Source of the DNA: Paracraurococcus lichenis
Lineage (GTDB): Bacteria > Pseudomonadota > Alphaproteobacteria > Acetobacterales > Acetobacteraceae
DNA length: 64,000 bases
Reading direction: 5' to 3'
NCBI RefSeq assembly: GCF_030657435.1
Contig: NZ_JAUTWS010000003.1
Coordinates: forward strand, 62,001 to 126,000
The position numbers and the translations under genes were made by a program. Positions 1 to 8,642 of this stretch are shown here, in pieces; within the stretch, counting starts at the first letter, position 1; the number at the start of each line of letters is the position of its first letter. The notes under the pieces are model-generated. The model worked only from the letters and a program-made list of their open reading frames with translations. It did not search any database and was not told the origin of the DNA.

Positions 1-1212
1 ACGCCCGCCGCGCCGCCGATCGCCGATGTGGACAGGATCTCGCCGGACTGGGGCATCCTCGACTGGGGGAAATACGTCTACATCCCGACCGGCACGCGCG
101 TCGCCATCCCCAACCTGGCGCGCGGCTGCCCCTTCACCTGCAGCTTCTGCAGCCAGTGGAAATTCTGGCGCGACTATCGCGTGCGCGACCCGAGGAAGGT
201 GGTGGATGAGATCGAGACGCTGGTGCGCGACCACCAGGTCGGCTTCTTCATCCTCGCCGACGAGGAACCGACCATCCACAAGAAGAAATTCGTGCAGTTC
301 TGCGAGGAGCTGATCGCCCGCGGCCTGCCGGAGAAGGTGCGCTGGGGGATCAATACCCGCGTCACCGACATCCTCCGCGACGAGGCGCTGCTGCCGCTCT
401 ACCGCCGCGCCGGGCTCGTGCATGTCTCGCTCGGCACCGAGGCGGCGGCGCAGCTCAAGCTCGACCGCTTCAACAAGGAGACGACCGTCGCCCAGAACAG
501 GAAGGCCATCCAGCTCCTCCGCCGGGCCGGCATCGTGACCGAGGCGCAGTTCATCGTCGGGCTCGAGAACGAGACGGTCGAGACGCTGGAGGAGACCTAC
601 CGGATGGCCCGGGACTGGAACCCGGACATGGCGAACTGGGCGATGTACACGCCCTGGCCCTTCAGCGACCTCTTCCAGGAGCTCGGCGACAAGGTCGAGG
701 TCTACGACTTCAGCAAGTACAACTTCGTCACGCCGATCATGAAGCCCGATGCCATGGACCGGGCCACGCTGCTGGACCGTACCATGGCGAACTACCGGCG
801 CTTCTACATGCGCAAGGCCTTCCTGGGCTACCCGTGGGAGCGGGACCGGCGCCGGCGCAGCTACCTCGTCGGCTGCCTCAAGGCCTTCCTGAAGAGCGGC
901 TTCCGGCGGACCTTCTACGACCTCGGCAAGGTCGGCTACTGGGGGCCGCAGACCAAGACGCGGGTCGACTTCCATTTCGACGAATCGCGCCGCCTCTCCG
1001 CCCCGGCGGCCAAGGCGCCGCACAATGCCATGTGGAAGACCATGCACCGGCCGAAGGCGAAGCTGCCGGCGGCCAATGCCGCGATGCAGTCGGCGCTGGC
1101 CGCCAGGGCCTGCGGCGGCGGGACCGAACAGCTTGAGGAGAGCCTGGAGCCGGTGACGCCTTGTGGCAGTGGCACGCGGCCCTTGCCCGAGGGCATCGGC
1201 GGGCAGGGCTGA
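1..1212 (+). CDS. bchE: Anaerobic Mg-protoporphyrin IX monomethyl ester cyclase BchE (5' end outside window)
   Basis: Radical-SAM, cobalamin-dependent enzyme that closes the fifth (E) ring of bacteriochlorophyll without oxygen. The reading frame is open from base 1, so the N-terminal B12-binding domain is missing here because of the window edge; about 400 codons are visible. The radical SAM cysteine motif CPFTCSFC is near base 128, and the long segment LADEEPT, then [17 protein letters not shown], then TPWPF and PIMKP is characteristic of BchE rather than of other radical SAM enzymes. The C-terminal tail after DFHFDE is low in complexity. bchJ starts one base after the stop, so the two genes are co-transcribed. 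Presence of bchE implies an oxygen-independent cyclase, whether or not an aerobic AcsF exists elsewhere. Confidence 0.95.
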   Translation, partial: TPAAPPIADVDRISPDWGILDWGKYVYIPTGTRVAIPNLARGCPFTCSFCSQWKFWRDYRVRDPRKVVDEIETLVRDHQVGFFILADEEPTIHKKKFVQFCEELIARGLPEKVRWGINTRVTDILRDEALLPLYRRAGLVHVSLGTEAAAQLKLDRFNKETTVAQNRKAIQLLRRAGIVTEAQFIVGLENETVETLEETYRMARDWNPDMANWAMYTPWPFSDLFQELGDKVEVYDFSKYNFVTPIMKPDAMDRATLLDRTMANYRRFYMRKAFLGYPWERDRRRRSYLVGCLKAFLKSGFRRTFYDLGKVGYWGPQTKTRVDFHFDESRRLSAPAAKAPHNAMWKTMHRPKAKLPAANAAMQSALAARACGGGTEQLEESLEPVTPCGSGTRPLPEGIGGQG

Positions 1213-1213
1213 G

Positions 1214-1831
1214 ATGGACGGCGGCATCGCCCCCGGCGGCCGCATCGGGCCAAACGCCATCATCCAGGCGGCGGCGGCGCTCGATGCCGCCCTGTCGGTG
1301 GCGGAGGTCGATGCGCTCTTCGCCGAGGCGGGCCTCGCGCGCTACCGCCGCGCGCCGCCCGATGGCATGGTGGAGGAGCGCGAGGTCACCGCGCTGCATC
1401 GCGTGCTGCGCGCCCGGCTGCCGGAGGACCGGCTGGCGGCGCTGGTGCGGGAGGCCGGGTGGCGCACCGGCGACTACCTGCTCGCGCACCGCATCCCACG
1501 CCCGGTCCAATGGGTTCTGAAGCGGCTGCCTGCGCCGCTCGCCGCGCGCCTGCTGCTCTCGGCCATCCGCCGCCATGCCTGGACCTTCGTGGGCAGCGGC
1601 CGCTTCGAGGCGAGGCCGGGCCGGCCGCTGCGGCTTGCCATCGCTGGCTGCCCGCTCTGTCGCGGCGCGCAGGTCGCGCGCCCGGCCTGCGACTACTACG
1701 CCGCGAGCTTCGAGCGGCTCTTCGCCGCGCTGGTGCATCCGCGCGCCCGCGTCACCGAGGTTGCCTGCGAGGCGATGGGCGATGCCGCCTGCCTCTTCGC
1801 GGTGGAGTGGCGCGGGCCGGCGGCGCGGTGA
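1214..1831 (+). CDS. bchJ: Bacteriochlorophyll 4-vinyl reductase-like protein BchJ (V4R domain)
   Basis: About 205 residues, the normal size for BchJ. The C-terminal V4R domain shows the paired cysteines CPLC, the CDYYAASFERLF segment and EVACEAMGDAACLF, as expected for this small-molecule/heme-binding fold. BchJ has been assigned to 8-vinyl group reduction or substrate delivery in bacteriochlorophyll synthesis; its catalytic role is not settled and another reductase (BciA/BciB) may do the chemistry. I chose the ATG one base after the bchE stop rather than the upstream GTG at 1163, which would lie inside bchE. The two genes form one transcription unit on the plus strand; the next gene converges from the other strand. 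Confidence 0.9.
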   Translation: MDGGIAPGGRIGPNAIIQAAAALDAALSVAEVDALFAEAGLARYRRAPPDGMVEEREVTALHRVLRARLPEDRLAALVREAGWRTGDYLLAHRIPRPVQWVLKRLPAPLAARLLLSAIRRHAWTFVGSGRFEARPGRPLRLAIAGCPLCRGAQVARPACDYYAASFERLFAALVHPRARVTEVACEAMGDAACLFAVEWRGPAAR

Positions 1832-1850
1832 CCCGCGCCGCCGCGCAGGG

Positions 1851-2642
1851 CTACTGCACCACCCGCTTGTAGAGGTGCCAGGTGGCATGCCCCAGCACGG
1901 GCATCACCACCGCGAGGCCGATGAAGGCCGGGATGCTGCCCAGCAGCAGCAGCGCCGCGACGATCACGCCCCAGATCGCCATCGGCAAGGGATTTTCGAG
2001 GCAGGCGCGGAAGGAGGTGGCGATCGCCGTGCCGATATCGACACGGCGGTCGATCAGCATGGGCACCGAGACCACCGTCAGCATCAGCACGACAAGGGCG
2101 AAGAGGAAGCCGGCGCCATTGCCGAAGAAGAGCAGCCGCCAGCCCTCCGGCGTGGTGAAGGCCGCGTGCAGCATCCCGCCCATGTCCGTCACCGGCAGCT
2201 TGCCGAGGGTGGCGTCGTAGATCGACCGCGCCACCGCGATCCAGGCGACGAAGATCGCCATCAGCATGATGCCGAGCATGGCGATGAGCGGCAGGTTCGG
2301 GTGCCGCAGCACCTGGAAGGCGGTCAGCCAGGACACCGCCTCGCCGGCCTCCCGCCGCCGGCTGATCTCGTAGACGCCCACCGCGGCGACCGGCCCGACC
2401 AGGCTCAGCCCGGCAATCAGCGGCCAGAGCAGCGGCAGCAGCTCCCCGCCGGACATGGCGCGGGCCGCCACCAGCCCGACGATGGGGTAGAGGACGCAGA
2501 GGAAGACGAGCTGCGTCGGGTTGTTGAGGAAATCCTCCCAGCCCTCGCGCAGCGCCGCCCGCAGGTCATCCGTGCCGATGCGGCGGATGCCGACGGCCGA
2601 CTCGCCGGCAGCCAGGCGGTCATTCGTCCAGGCTCGAGCCAT
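1851..2642 (-). CDS. DUF2189 family multi-pass membrane protein
   Basis: About 263 residues with roughly six hydrophobic segments (for example VFLCVLYPIVGLVAARA, LWPLIAGLSLVGPVAAVGVYE, the segment starting LFALVVLMLTVVSVPML and AIWGVIVAALLLLGSIPAFIGLAVVMPVLGH in part). The pattern GWEDFLNNPTQ near the N-terminus and GHATWHLYKR at the C-terminus match the DUF2189 family of inner-membrane proteins of unknown function, sometimes annotated as cytochrome c oxidase subunit I-like. The start at 2642 follows a good ribosome binding site (GGGAGG); the longer open frame has none. It interrupts the photosynthesis genes on the opposite strand, between bchJ and crtE, and shares a divergent intergenic region with crtE. 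No photosynthetic role is known. Confidence 0.8.
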   Translation of the reverse strand: MARAWTNDRLAAGESAVGIRRIGTDDLRAALREGWEDFLNNPTQLVFLCVLYPIVGLVAARAMSGGELLPLLWPLIAGLSLVGPVAAVGVYEISRRREAGEAVSWLTAFQVLRHPNLPLIAMLGIMLMAIFVAWIAVARSIYDATLGKLPVTDMGGMLHAAFTTPEGWRLLFFGNGAGFLFALVVLMLTVVSVPMLIDRRVDIGTAIATSFRACLENPLPMAIWGVIVAALLLLGSIPAFIGLAVVMPVLGHATWHLYKRVVQ

Positions 2643-2827
2643 TACGCACCTCCCTGTTGCGCCGCGCACAGCGCGGACATGCCGTGGTCCATGCGGACCC
2701 GCGCGGGGGGAGCGCCGGCCTTGGGGGCGGGAGCCGCCACGCGAGCCTCAGCACCGCTGATATGGCCCCGCCTTGCGGCCTGCCGTGGGTCACGAGGCTG
2801 CGAGGCGTCGAATCCGGTTGACGCTCA

Positions 2828-2845
2828 TGTCCATTAAGATTGACA
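2828..2845. promoter_or_regulatory. PpsR/CrtJ operator upstream of crtE
   Basis: Exact palindromic consensus TGTC-N10-GACA (TGT at 2828-2830, ACA at 2843-2845), the recognition sequence of the redox/light-responsive repressor PpsR/CrtJ. The right half-site overlaps a TTGACA hexamer at 2840-2845 that could be a -35 element. A second TGACA occurs at 2854-2858 as a degenerate inverted arm. It lies in the divergent region between the DUF2189 gene and crtE, so crtE-crtF are probably derepressed under low oxygen. Confidence 0.8.
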
Positions 2846-2896
2846 GTTGGATCTGACAATCAGGCCCGACACACGGTCCGGGCCGGGGGAGGTCTC

Positions 2897-3766
2897 ATGG
2901 ACGCCGTCACGCGCATCGAACGGGCCCTCGCCGCCGCCCTCGCGCTCGCGGAGGGGCCGGGCTGTCCGCCCCGCCTCGCCCAGGCCATGCAGCATGCCGT
3001 CTTCCCGCGCGGCGCCCGCGTCCGCCCGCGCCTCTGCCTCGCCGTCGCCGGCGCCTGCGGCGACGATGCGCCGGCGCTCTCCGAGGCCGCGGCGGCGGCG
3101 ATCGAGTTGCTGCACTGCGCCTCCCTCGTGCATGACGACCTGCCCTGCTTCGACGATGCCGCGACCCGCCGCGGCCGGCCGAGCGTCCACCGTGCCCATG
3201 GCGAGCCGCTGGCGGTACTGGCCGGCGATGCGCTGATCGTCCTCGCCTTCCAGATCCTCGCGCGCGCCGCGCCGGCGGCGCCCGCGCGCCTCGCGCCGCT
3301 GCTGCTGACCATCGGGGATTCAGTCGGCGTACCGCGGGGCATCGTCGCCGGCCAGGGCTGGGAGAGCGAGCCGCGCTGCGACCTCGCGGAGTACCAGCGG
3401 GAGAAGACCGGCAGCCTCTTCGCCGCGGCCACCGCCGCCGGCGCCGCCGCGGCGGGCGCCGATGCGGCGACCTGGCGACGGCTCGGCGACCGGCTGGGCG
3501 AGGCCTATCAGGTCGCCGACGACATCCGCGACGCCATCGAGGACGAGGCGGCGATGGGCAAGCCGGCCGGCCAGGACGCCGCGCATGCGCGGCCGAGCGC
3601 GGTGCTGGAACTCGGCCTCTCCGGCGCCATCGCCCATCTCGAGGACCTCGCGGCCGAGGCGGTAGCGGCCATCCCGCCCTGTCCGGGCGGCGGCGAGTTG
3701 CGGGCGGTCATCCTGTCCGAGACGCGCCGGCTGCTGCCGCGCAAGCTCGACGTCAGCGCGGCCTGA
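2897..3766 (+). CDS. crtE: Geranylgeranyl diphosphate synthase CrtE
   Basis: Class I trans-isoprenyl diphosphate synthase of about 289 residues that makes the C20 precursor for carotenoids and the (bacterio)chlorophyll tail. It has the first aspartate-rich motif HDDLPCFDD and the second motif DDIRDAIED, plus the conserved GARVRPRLC and REKTGSLFAA segments. I chose the ATG at 2897 because it follows GGGGGAGG with good spacing; an upstream GTG at 2840 would overlap the PpsR operator. It is followed 12 bases later by crtF, the crtEF order seen in purple bacterial superoperons. IspA (farnesyl diphosphate synthase) is the main alternative by family, but context favours CrtE. Confidence 0.92.
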   Translation: MDAVTRIERALAAALALAEGPGCPPRLAQAMQHAVFPRGARVRPRLCLAVAGACGDDAPALSEAAAAAIELLHCASLVHDDLPCFDDAATRRGRPSVHRAHGEPLAVLAGDALIVLAFQILARAAPAAPARLAPLLLTIGDSVGVPRGIVAGQGWESEPRCDLAEYQREKTGSLFAAATAAGAAAAGADAATWRRLGDRLGEAYQVADDIRDAIEDEAAMGKPAGQDAAHARPSAVLELGLSGAIAHLEDLAAEAVAAIPPCPGGGELRAVILSETRRLLPRKLDVSAA

Positions 3767-3778
3767 CACGGGGGATCC

Positions 3779-4918
3779 ATGTCGGGGATTGCGACCATGG
3801 CGCCGCCGGGCCTGCCGGAGCGCCTCCGCGACGCCTATGACCGGCTGCTGGCCAGCGCGCGCTTCCGCGCCTTCGCCACGCGCTTCCCGCTGACGCGGCC
3901 CCTGGCGCGGCGGCGGGTCCGTGCGCTCTTCGATCTCTGCGCCGGCTTCGTCTATACCCAGACGCTGCTGGCCTGCGTGCGGCTGAAGCTCTTCGAGGTC
4001 CTGCGCGAGGGGCCGCAGCCGCATGACCTGCTCGCGGCGCGCCTCGGCCTCTCGCCGCAGGCAGCCACCACCCTGCTGAACGCCGCGGAGTCGCTGCGCC
4101 TGGTCGCGCGCCGGCGCGGCGGCCGCTGGGGCCTCGGCCCGCTCGGCGCCGCCATGGTGGACAACCCAGGCGTGACGGCCATGGTCGAGCACCATGCGCT
4201 GGTCTATGGCGACCTCGCCGATCCGGTGGCGCTGCTGCGCCGCGACCGCGGCGGCAACCGCCTCTCCGGCTACTGGCCCTATGCCGGGACGGAGCAGCCG
4301 GAGACGCTGCCGCCCGAGCAGGTCGCGGCCTATACCCAGCTCATGGCGGCCTCCCAGCCCTTCATCGCGGAGGAGGTGCTGGCTGCCTACGACTTCTCCC
4401 GCCACCGCTGCCTGCTCGACCTCGGCGGCGGCGACGGGTCCTTCCTCCGCGCGGTCGCGGCGAGGCACCCGTCGCTGCGCCTGATGCTCCTCGACCTGCC
4501 GGCGGTGGCCGAGCGGGCGCGCGAGCGCTTCGCCACGGCCGGCCTCGGCGACCGGGCCGAGGCCTTCGGCGGCGACTTCACGCGCGGCCCCATGCCGGCG
4601 GGCGCCGACATCGTCTCCCTGGTCCGCATCCTGCACGACCATGACGACGCGCGCGCGCTGGCAATCCTGCGCGCCGCCCGCAGCGCCCTGCCGCCGGGCG
4701 GCACCTTGCTGGTCGCCGAGCCGATGGCCGGCACGCCGGGCGCCGAGCCGATCGCGCAGGCCTATTTCGGCTTCTACCTGCTGGCCATGGGCACCGGCCG
4801 GCCGCGCTCCCCGGAGGAGCTTTCGGCCCTGCTGCGCCAGGCGGGCTTCGCCGATCCCCGGCTGCTGCCGACCCGCACGCCGCTGCTGGCGCGCGTCATG
4901 GTCGCGCGGGCGGCATAA
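3779..4918 (+). CDS. crtF: Demethylspheroidene / hydroxyneurosporene O-methyltransferase CrtF
   Basis: SAM-dependent O-methyltransferase of 379 residues that methylates the 1-hydroxyl group of acyclic carotenoids in the spheroidene/spirilloxanthin pathway. The N-terminal half is the winged-helix dimerisation domain (LKLFEVLREGP, AARLGLSPQAATTLL). The C-terminal half has the SAM motif LLDLGGGDGSFLRAVA, LLDLPAV, and the catalytic-region segment VRILHDHDDARAL. A short GGGGGATC precedes the ATG. Its presence says the photosystem uses methoxylated acyclic carotenoids. The bchC promoter starts immediately after the stop, so bchC can be expressed both by read-through from crtEF and from its own promoter. 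Confidence 0.93.
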   Translation: MSGIATMAPPGLPERLRDAYDRLLASARFRAFATRFPLTRPLARRRVRALFDLCAGFVYTQTLLACVRLKLFEVLREGPQPHDLLAARLGLSPQAATTLLNAAESLRLVARRRGGRWGLGPLGAAMVDNPGVTAMVEHHALVYGDLADPVALLRRDRGGNRLSGYWPYAGTEQPETLPPEQVAAYTQLMAASQPFIAEEVLAAYDFSRHRCLLDLGGGDGSFLRAVAARHPSLRLMLLDLPAVAERARERFATAGLGDRAEAFGGDFTRGPMPAGADIVSLVRILHDHDDARALAILRAARSALPPGGTLLVAEPMAGTPGAEPIAQAYFGFYLLAMGTGRPRSPEELSALLRQAGFADPRLLPTRTPLLARVMVARAA

Positions 4919-4928
4919 GGCCGGCCTA

Positions 4929-4946
4929 TGTCCAACATGCTTGACA
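4929..4946. promoter_or_regulatory. PpsR/CrtJ operator upstream of bchC
   Basis: Second perfect TGTC-N10-GACA palindrome (TGT 4929-4931, ACA 4944-4946). Its right arm is also the TTGACA -35 hexamer of the bchC promoter, so bound repressor would block RNA polymerase directly. The position matches the PpsR/CrtJ-controlled bchC promoter known in Rhodobacter. Confidence 0.85.
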
Positions 4947-4968
4947 CTTTCTTGCGTCATTCTATCCT
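4941..4968 (+). promoter_or_regulatory. Sigma70-like promoter of bchCXYZ-puf
   Basis: TTGACA at 4941-4946 and TATCCT at 4963-4968, separated by 16 bases, about 30 bases before the bchC start codon. The -35 is embedded in the PpsR site. Predicted from sequence only. Confidence 0.65.
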
Positions 4969-4999
4969 GACAGAAATCGGCCATGGGGAGGCCCAAGGC

Positions 5000-5953
5000 A
5001 TGGACACCATTGCCGTCTTGCTGCGGGGACCCGAGGAACTCGGCCTGGAACGGCTCGAGCTCCTGCCTCCCGGCGCGGAGGACGTCGTCGTCGCGGTGGA
5101 GTGGAGCGGGATCAGCACGGGCACGGAGCGCCTGCTCTGGTCCGGGCGCATGCCGCACTTCCCCGGCATGGGCTATCCGCTGGTGCCCGGCTACGAATCG
5201 GTCGGGCGTGTCGTGCAGGCGGGCCGTGCGGCGGGCCGACAGGTCGGCGACCGTGTCTTCGTCCCCGGCGCGCGCTGCTTCGCCGACCATGCGGGCGCGC
5301 CGGTGCGCGGCCTCTTCGGTGGCGCCGCCTCGCGCCTCGTCGTGCCGGGCCCGCGGGCCATCCGGATCGGCGAGGGGCTGCGCGAGCAGGGGGTGCTGCT
5401 GGCGCTCGCCGCCACGGCCTACCACGCCTATCCGGGCGGCCTGGGGCATCCCGACCTGATCGTCGGGCATGGCGTGCTGGGCCGGCTGCTGGCGCGCATC
5501 GCGCTCGCGCTCGGCGCGCCCCCGCCGGTGGTGTGGGAGACCAATCCCGCCCGGCGCGACGGCGCCGAGGGCTACCGGGTCCTCGATCCCGCCGCCGATG
5601 ACCGCCGGGACTACCGCGCGATCTGCGACGTGAGCGGCGATCCGGGGCTGCTGGACACGCTCATCGCCCGCCTCGCCCCGGGCGGCGAGGTGGTGCTGGC
5701 CGGCTTCTATGCCGAGCCGCTGCGCTTCGCCTTCCCGCCCGCCTTCATGCGGGAGGCGCGGATCCGCATCGCCGCCGAATGGAAGGCGCCCGACCTCGCC
5801 GCCGTGCAGGCGCTGCTGGCGGAGGGCCGGCTCTCGCTCGACGGCCTGATCACCCACCGCGAACAGGTGGCGCGGGCGCCGGAGGCCTATCGCACGGCCT
5901 TCAGCGATGCCGCCTGCCTGAAGATGGTCCTGGACTGGAGGGAATGTGCATGA
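5000..5953 (+). CDS. bchC: 3-(1-hydroxyethyl) bacteriochlorophyllide a dehydrogenase BchC
   Basis: MDR-superfamily, NAD-dependent oxidoreductase of 317 residues that oxidises the C3 hydroxyethyl group to acetyl in the late bacteriochlorophyll a pathway. Diagnostic segments are [37 protein letters not shown] and [12 protein letters not shown] (dinucleotide-binding region). It lacks the catalytic zinc cysteines of classical alcohol dehydrogenases, as BchC proteins do. The ATG at 5000 gives the usual N-terminus MDTIAVLL and follows GGGGAGG; an upstream ATG at 4928 would place the start inside the operator. The stop overlaps the bchX start (ATGA), showing translational coupling. Confidence 0.94.
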   Translation: MDTIAVLLRGPEELGLERLELLPPGAEDVVVAVEWSGISTGTERLLWSGRMPHFPGMGYPLVPGYESVGRVVQAGRAAGRQVGDRVFVPGARCFADHAGAPVRGLFGGAASRLVVPGPRAIRIGEGLREQGVLLALAATAYHAYPGGLGHPDLIVGHGVLGRLLARIALALGAPPPVVWETNPARRDGAEGYRVLDPAADDRRDYRAICDVSGDPGLLDTLIARLAPGGEVVLAGFYAEPLRFAFPPAFMREARIRIAAEWKAPDLAAVQALLAEGRLSLDGLITHREQVARAPEAYRTAFSDAACLKMVLDWRECA

Positions 5954-6969
5954 ACGCGTCCGTCGGCAAGACTCCCTCCGATCCGCCCAAGGCGTCCCTG
6001 ACGGAGGCGCTGCGCGCCGAGGCCGCAATCGGCCCCGATCCGGTGCATAGCGGCCCGGTGCGGCGGCAGGCGCAGGTGATCGCCATCTACGGCAAGGGCG
6101 GGATCGGCAAGTCCTTCACGCTGGCCAATCTCAGCTACATGATGGCGCAGCAGGGCAAGCGCGTGCTGCTCATCGGCTGCGACCCGAAGAGCGACACGAC
6201 CAGCCTGCTCTTCGGCGGCAAGTCCTGCCCGACCATCATCGAGACCAGCTCGCGCAAGAAGGCGGCCGGCGAGCCGGTGCAGATCGGCGATGTCTGCTTC
6301 AAGCGCGACGGCGTCTTCGCCATGGAGCTCGGCGGGCCGGAGGTCGGGCGAGGCTGCGGGGGCAGGGGGATCATCCACGGATTCGAGCTGCTGGAGAAGC
6401 TGGGCTTCCACCAGTGGGACTTCGACTACGTGCTGCTCGACTTCCTCGGCGACGTGGTCTGCGGCGGCTTCGGCCTGCCGATCGCCCGCGACATGTGCCA
6501 GAAGGTGATCGTCGTCGGCTCCAACGACCTGCAGAGCCTCTACGTCGCCAACAATGTCTGCTCGGCGGTCGAGTATTTCCGGAAGCTCGGCGGCAATGTC
6601 GGCGTCGCCGGCATGGTGGTGAACAAGGACGACGGCACCGGCGAGGCGCAGGCCTTCGCCAATGCCGCCGGCATCCCGGTGCTGGCCGCCATCCCGGCGC
6701 ATGAGGACATCCGCCGCAAGTCGGCGAATTACGAGATCATCGGCCGGCCGGGCGGGCAGTGGGCGCCGCTCTTCGAGCAGCTCGGCCTCGCGGTCGCCGA
6801 GGCGCCGCCGCTGCGCCCGACGCCGCTGAGCCAGGAGGGCCTGCTCGGCCTCTTCAAGGGCGAGACGGTCGGCCGCGACGTGGTGCTGCAGCCCGCGACC
6901 ATGGAGGACATGTGCGCCGCCGAGCTGCTGGCCAGGCCTTCCCTCGAAGTCGTCTACGAGGGGGGCTGA
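5950..6969 (+). CDS. bchX: Chlorophyllide a reductase iron protein BchX
   Basis: NifH/BchL-like ATPase of 339 residues, the reductase component of chlorophyllide a oxidoreductase (COR), which reduces the C7-C8 bond of ring B to give the bacteriochlorin. The P-loop GKGGIGKS lies at about residues 48-55. The 4Fe-4S ligand cysteines are in GRGCGGRG and DVVCGGFG; the dimer shares one cluster. The segment CDPKSDTT is the expected nucleotide-switch region. The start overlaps the bchC stop and bchY begins three bases after its own stop, so bchCXY are tightly coupled. Confidence 0.96.
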   Translation: MNASVGKTPSDPPKASLTEALRAEAAIGPDPVHSGPVRRQAQVIAIYGKGGIGKSFTLANLSYMMAQQGKRVLLIGCDPKSDTTSLLFGGKSCPTIIETSSRKKAAGEPVQIGDVCFKRDGVFAMELGGPEVGRGCGGRGIIHGFELLEKLGFHQWDFDYVLLDFLGDVVCGGFGLPIARDMCQKVIVVGSNDLQSLYVANNVCSAVEYFRKLGGNVGVAGMVVNKDDGTGEAQAFANAAGIPVLAAIPAHEDIRRKSANYEIIGRPGGQWAPLFEQLGLAVAEAPPLRPTPLSQEGLLGLFKGETVGRDVVLQPATMEDMCAAELLARPSLEVVYEGG

Positions 6970-6972
6970 GGC

Positions 6973-8478
6973 ATGGACTCGCTTCCGCCCAGCGCCCTTC
7001 CGGACGGGGCTGGCTGCCATGGCGGCCGGGAGACCATGCTCGACGCCGCCCGGGCCGCGGGCAAGACCGCGGCGATGGAGCGGCTGATGGCGGACTACCC
7101 GCGCGGCCCGCATGACCAGCCGCAGAGCATGTGCCCGGCCTTCGGCTCGCTCCGCGTCGGGCTGCGCATGCGGCGGGTGGCGACCATCCTCTCCGGCAGC
7201 GCCTGCTGCGTCTATGGCCTGACCTTCACCGGCCATTTCTACGGCGCGCGCCGCAGCGTCGGCTACGTGCCCTTCAACTCGGAGACGCTGGTCACCGGCA
7301 AGCTGTTCGAGGATATCCGCGACGCCGTACAGGCCACGGCGAAGCCCGAGGAGTATGACGCCGTCGTCGTCATCAACCTCTGCGTGCCCACCGCCTCCGG
7401 CGTGCCGCTCGACCTGCTGCCGAAGCAGATCGACGGCGTGCGCATCATCGGCATCGACGTGCCGGGCTTCGGCGTGCCGACGCATGCGGAAGCCAAGGAC
7501 GTGCTGGCCGGCGCCATGCTGCGCTATGCCAGGCAGGAGGCCGAGGCCGGTCCGGTCGCGCGGCCGAAGAGCCTGGTCGAGGGCGAGCCGACCATCGCGC
7601 TGATCGGCGAGCTCTTCCCGGCCGATCCGGTCGGCATCGGTGCGCTGCTGGCGCCGATGGGCCTCTCGGTTGCGCCGCAGACGCCGTCGCGCGAATGGCG
7701 CGACCTCTATGCCGCGCTCGACTGCGTCGCCGCCGCGGCGGTGCATCCCTTCTACACCGCGAGCATCCGCGAGTTCCGCGCGGCCGGGCGGCCCATCGTC
7801 CCGTCCGGCCCCGTGGGGGTGGAGGGCACGGCGGACTGGCTTGAGGCGGTGGGGCGGGCTGCCAACCTCCCGGCCGCGCGCATCGACCTCGCCAGGTCCC
7901 GTGCCCTTCCCGCCCTGCAGGGCGCGCTCGGCGCCAACCCGATCCAGGCGCGCGTCACCGTCTCGGGCTACGAGGGCAGCGAATTGCTGGTGGCGCGGCT
8001 GCTGGTCGAGGCCGGCGCCGAGGTGCCCTATGCCGGCACCGCCTGCCCGCGGACGGAGTGGTCGGAGCCCGACCGCGCCTGGCTGGAGGCGCATGGCTGC
8101 CACGTGCAGTACCGCGCGAGCCTCGAGCAGGACATGGCCGCGATGGAGGAGGTGAAGCCCGACCTCGCCATCGGCACCACGCCGCTGGTGCAGCGCGGCA
8201 AGGAACTCGGCATCCCCGCGCTCTACTTCACCAACATGGTCTCGGCCCGGCCGCTCTTCGGCCCCGCCGGCGCGGCCAGCATGGCGGCGATCGTCGCGGC
8301 GCAGACGCGCGGGCGCGAGCGCTTCGGCCGCATGGTGAGCTTCTTCGAAGGCGTCGGCACCAAGGACGGCGCCGGCTACGGCTTCGCGGGCAAGCCCGTG
8401 GACCCGCCGGGCTTCCGGGAGCGGCAGCGGAAGATCCGCGCCGCCCGCGCGAAGGCCGAGGAAGCGGTGGGGACATAG
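6973..8478 (+). CDS. bchY: Chlorophyllide a reductase subunit BchY
   Basis: NifD/BchN-like catalytic subunit of COR, 501 residues, as usual for the family. Cysteines in QSMCPAF and GSACCVYG correspond to ligands of the catalytic-component 4Fe-4S cluster; the later [14 protein letters not shown] and [11 protein letters not shown] segments are typical of BchY. The ATG is three bases after the bchX stop. Unusually, bchZ does not follow at once: there are 164 bases before it. The enzyme is a BchY2Z2 heterotetramer fed by BchX. Confidence 0.95.
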   Translation: MDSLPPSALPDGAGCHGGRETMLDAARAAGKTAAMERLMADYPRGPHDQPQSMCPAFGSLRVGLRMRRVATILSGSACCVYGLTFTGHFYGARRSVGYVPFNSETLVTGKLFEDIRDAVQATAKPEEYDAVVVINLCVPTASGVPLDLLPKQIDGVRIIGIDVPGFGVPTHAEAKDVLAGAMLRYARQEAEAGPVARPKSLVEGEPTIALIGELFPADPVGIGALLAPMGLSVAPQTPSREWRDLYAALDCVAAAAVHPFYTASIREFRAAGRPIVPSGPVGVEGTADWLEAVGRAANLPAARIDLARSRALPALQGALGANPIQARVTVSGYEGSELLVARLLVEAGAEVPYAGTACPRTEWSEPDRAWLEAHGCHVQYRASLEQDMAAMEEVKPDLAIGTTPLVQRGKELGIPALYFTNMVSARPLFGPAGAASMAAIVAAQTRGRERFGRMVSFFEGVGTKDGAGYGFAGKPVDPPGFRERQRKIRAARAKAEEAVGT

Positions 8479-8481
8479 ACC

Positions 8482-8640
8482 ATGCCCCTGCACCTCATCG
8501 CCGCGCTCCGGCGCGTCTGTTCCGTCCTGGCGGCGTCAGGCCGCTTGCCGATGCTGCCGGCATCGGCTGCGCGTCCTTCCTGGCCAGCCCGAAACATCCG
8601 CTGCCGGCGCATCGGCGTGCGGCACAGGGGCACGGTTTAG
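8482..8640 (+). CDS. Small ORF between bchY and bchZ (52 codons, doubtful)
   Basis: An ATG three bases after the bchY stop opens a 52-codon frame that ends two bases before the bchZ start. The product would be very basic (many Arg, Pro and Ala) with no recognisable domain or membrane segment. I do not recognise it. It exactly fills the bchY-bchZ gap with operon-like spacing at both ends, which is the only argument for translation. In very GC-rich DNA a frame this short is expected by chance, and it may simply be spacer or a coupling ORF. Confidence 0.25.
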   Translation: MPLHLIAALRRVCSVLAASGRLPMLPASAARPSWPARNIRCRRIGVRHRGTV

Positions 8641-8642
8641 CC

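Noticed and set aside
2655..2670. TGT-N10-ACA palindrome upstream of the DUF2189 gene
   Set aside because: Spacing is two bases short of the PpsR consensus; it lies in the DUF2189 leader and the match is probably chance in GC-rich sequence.
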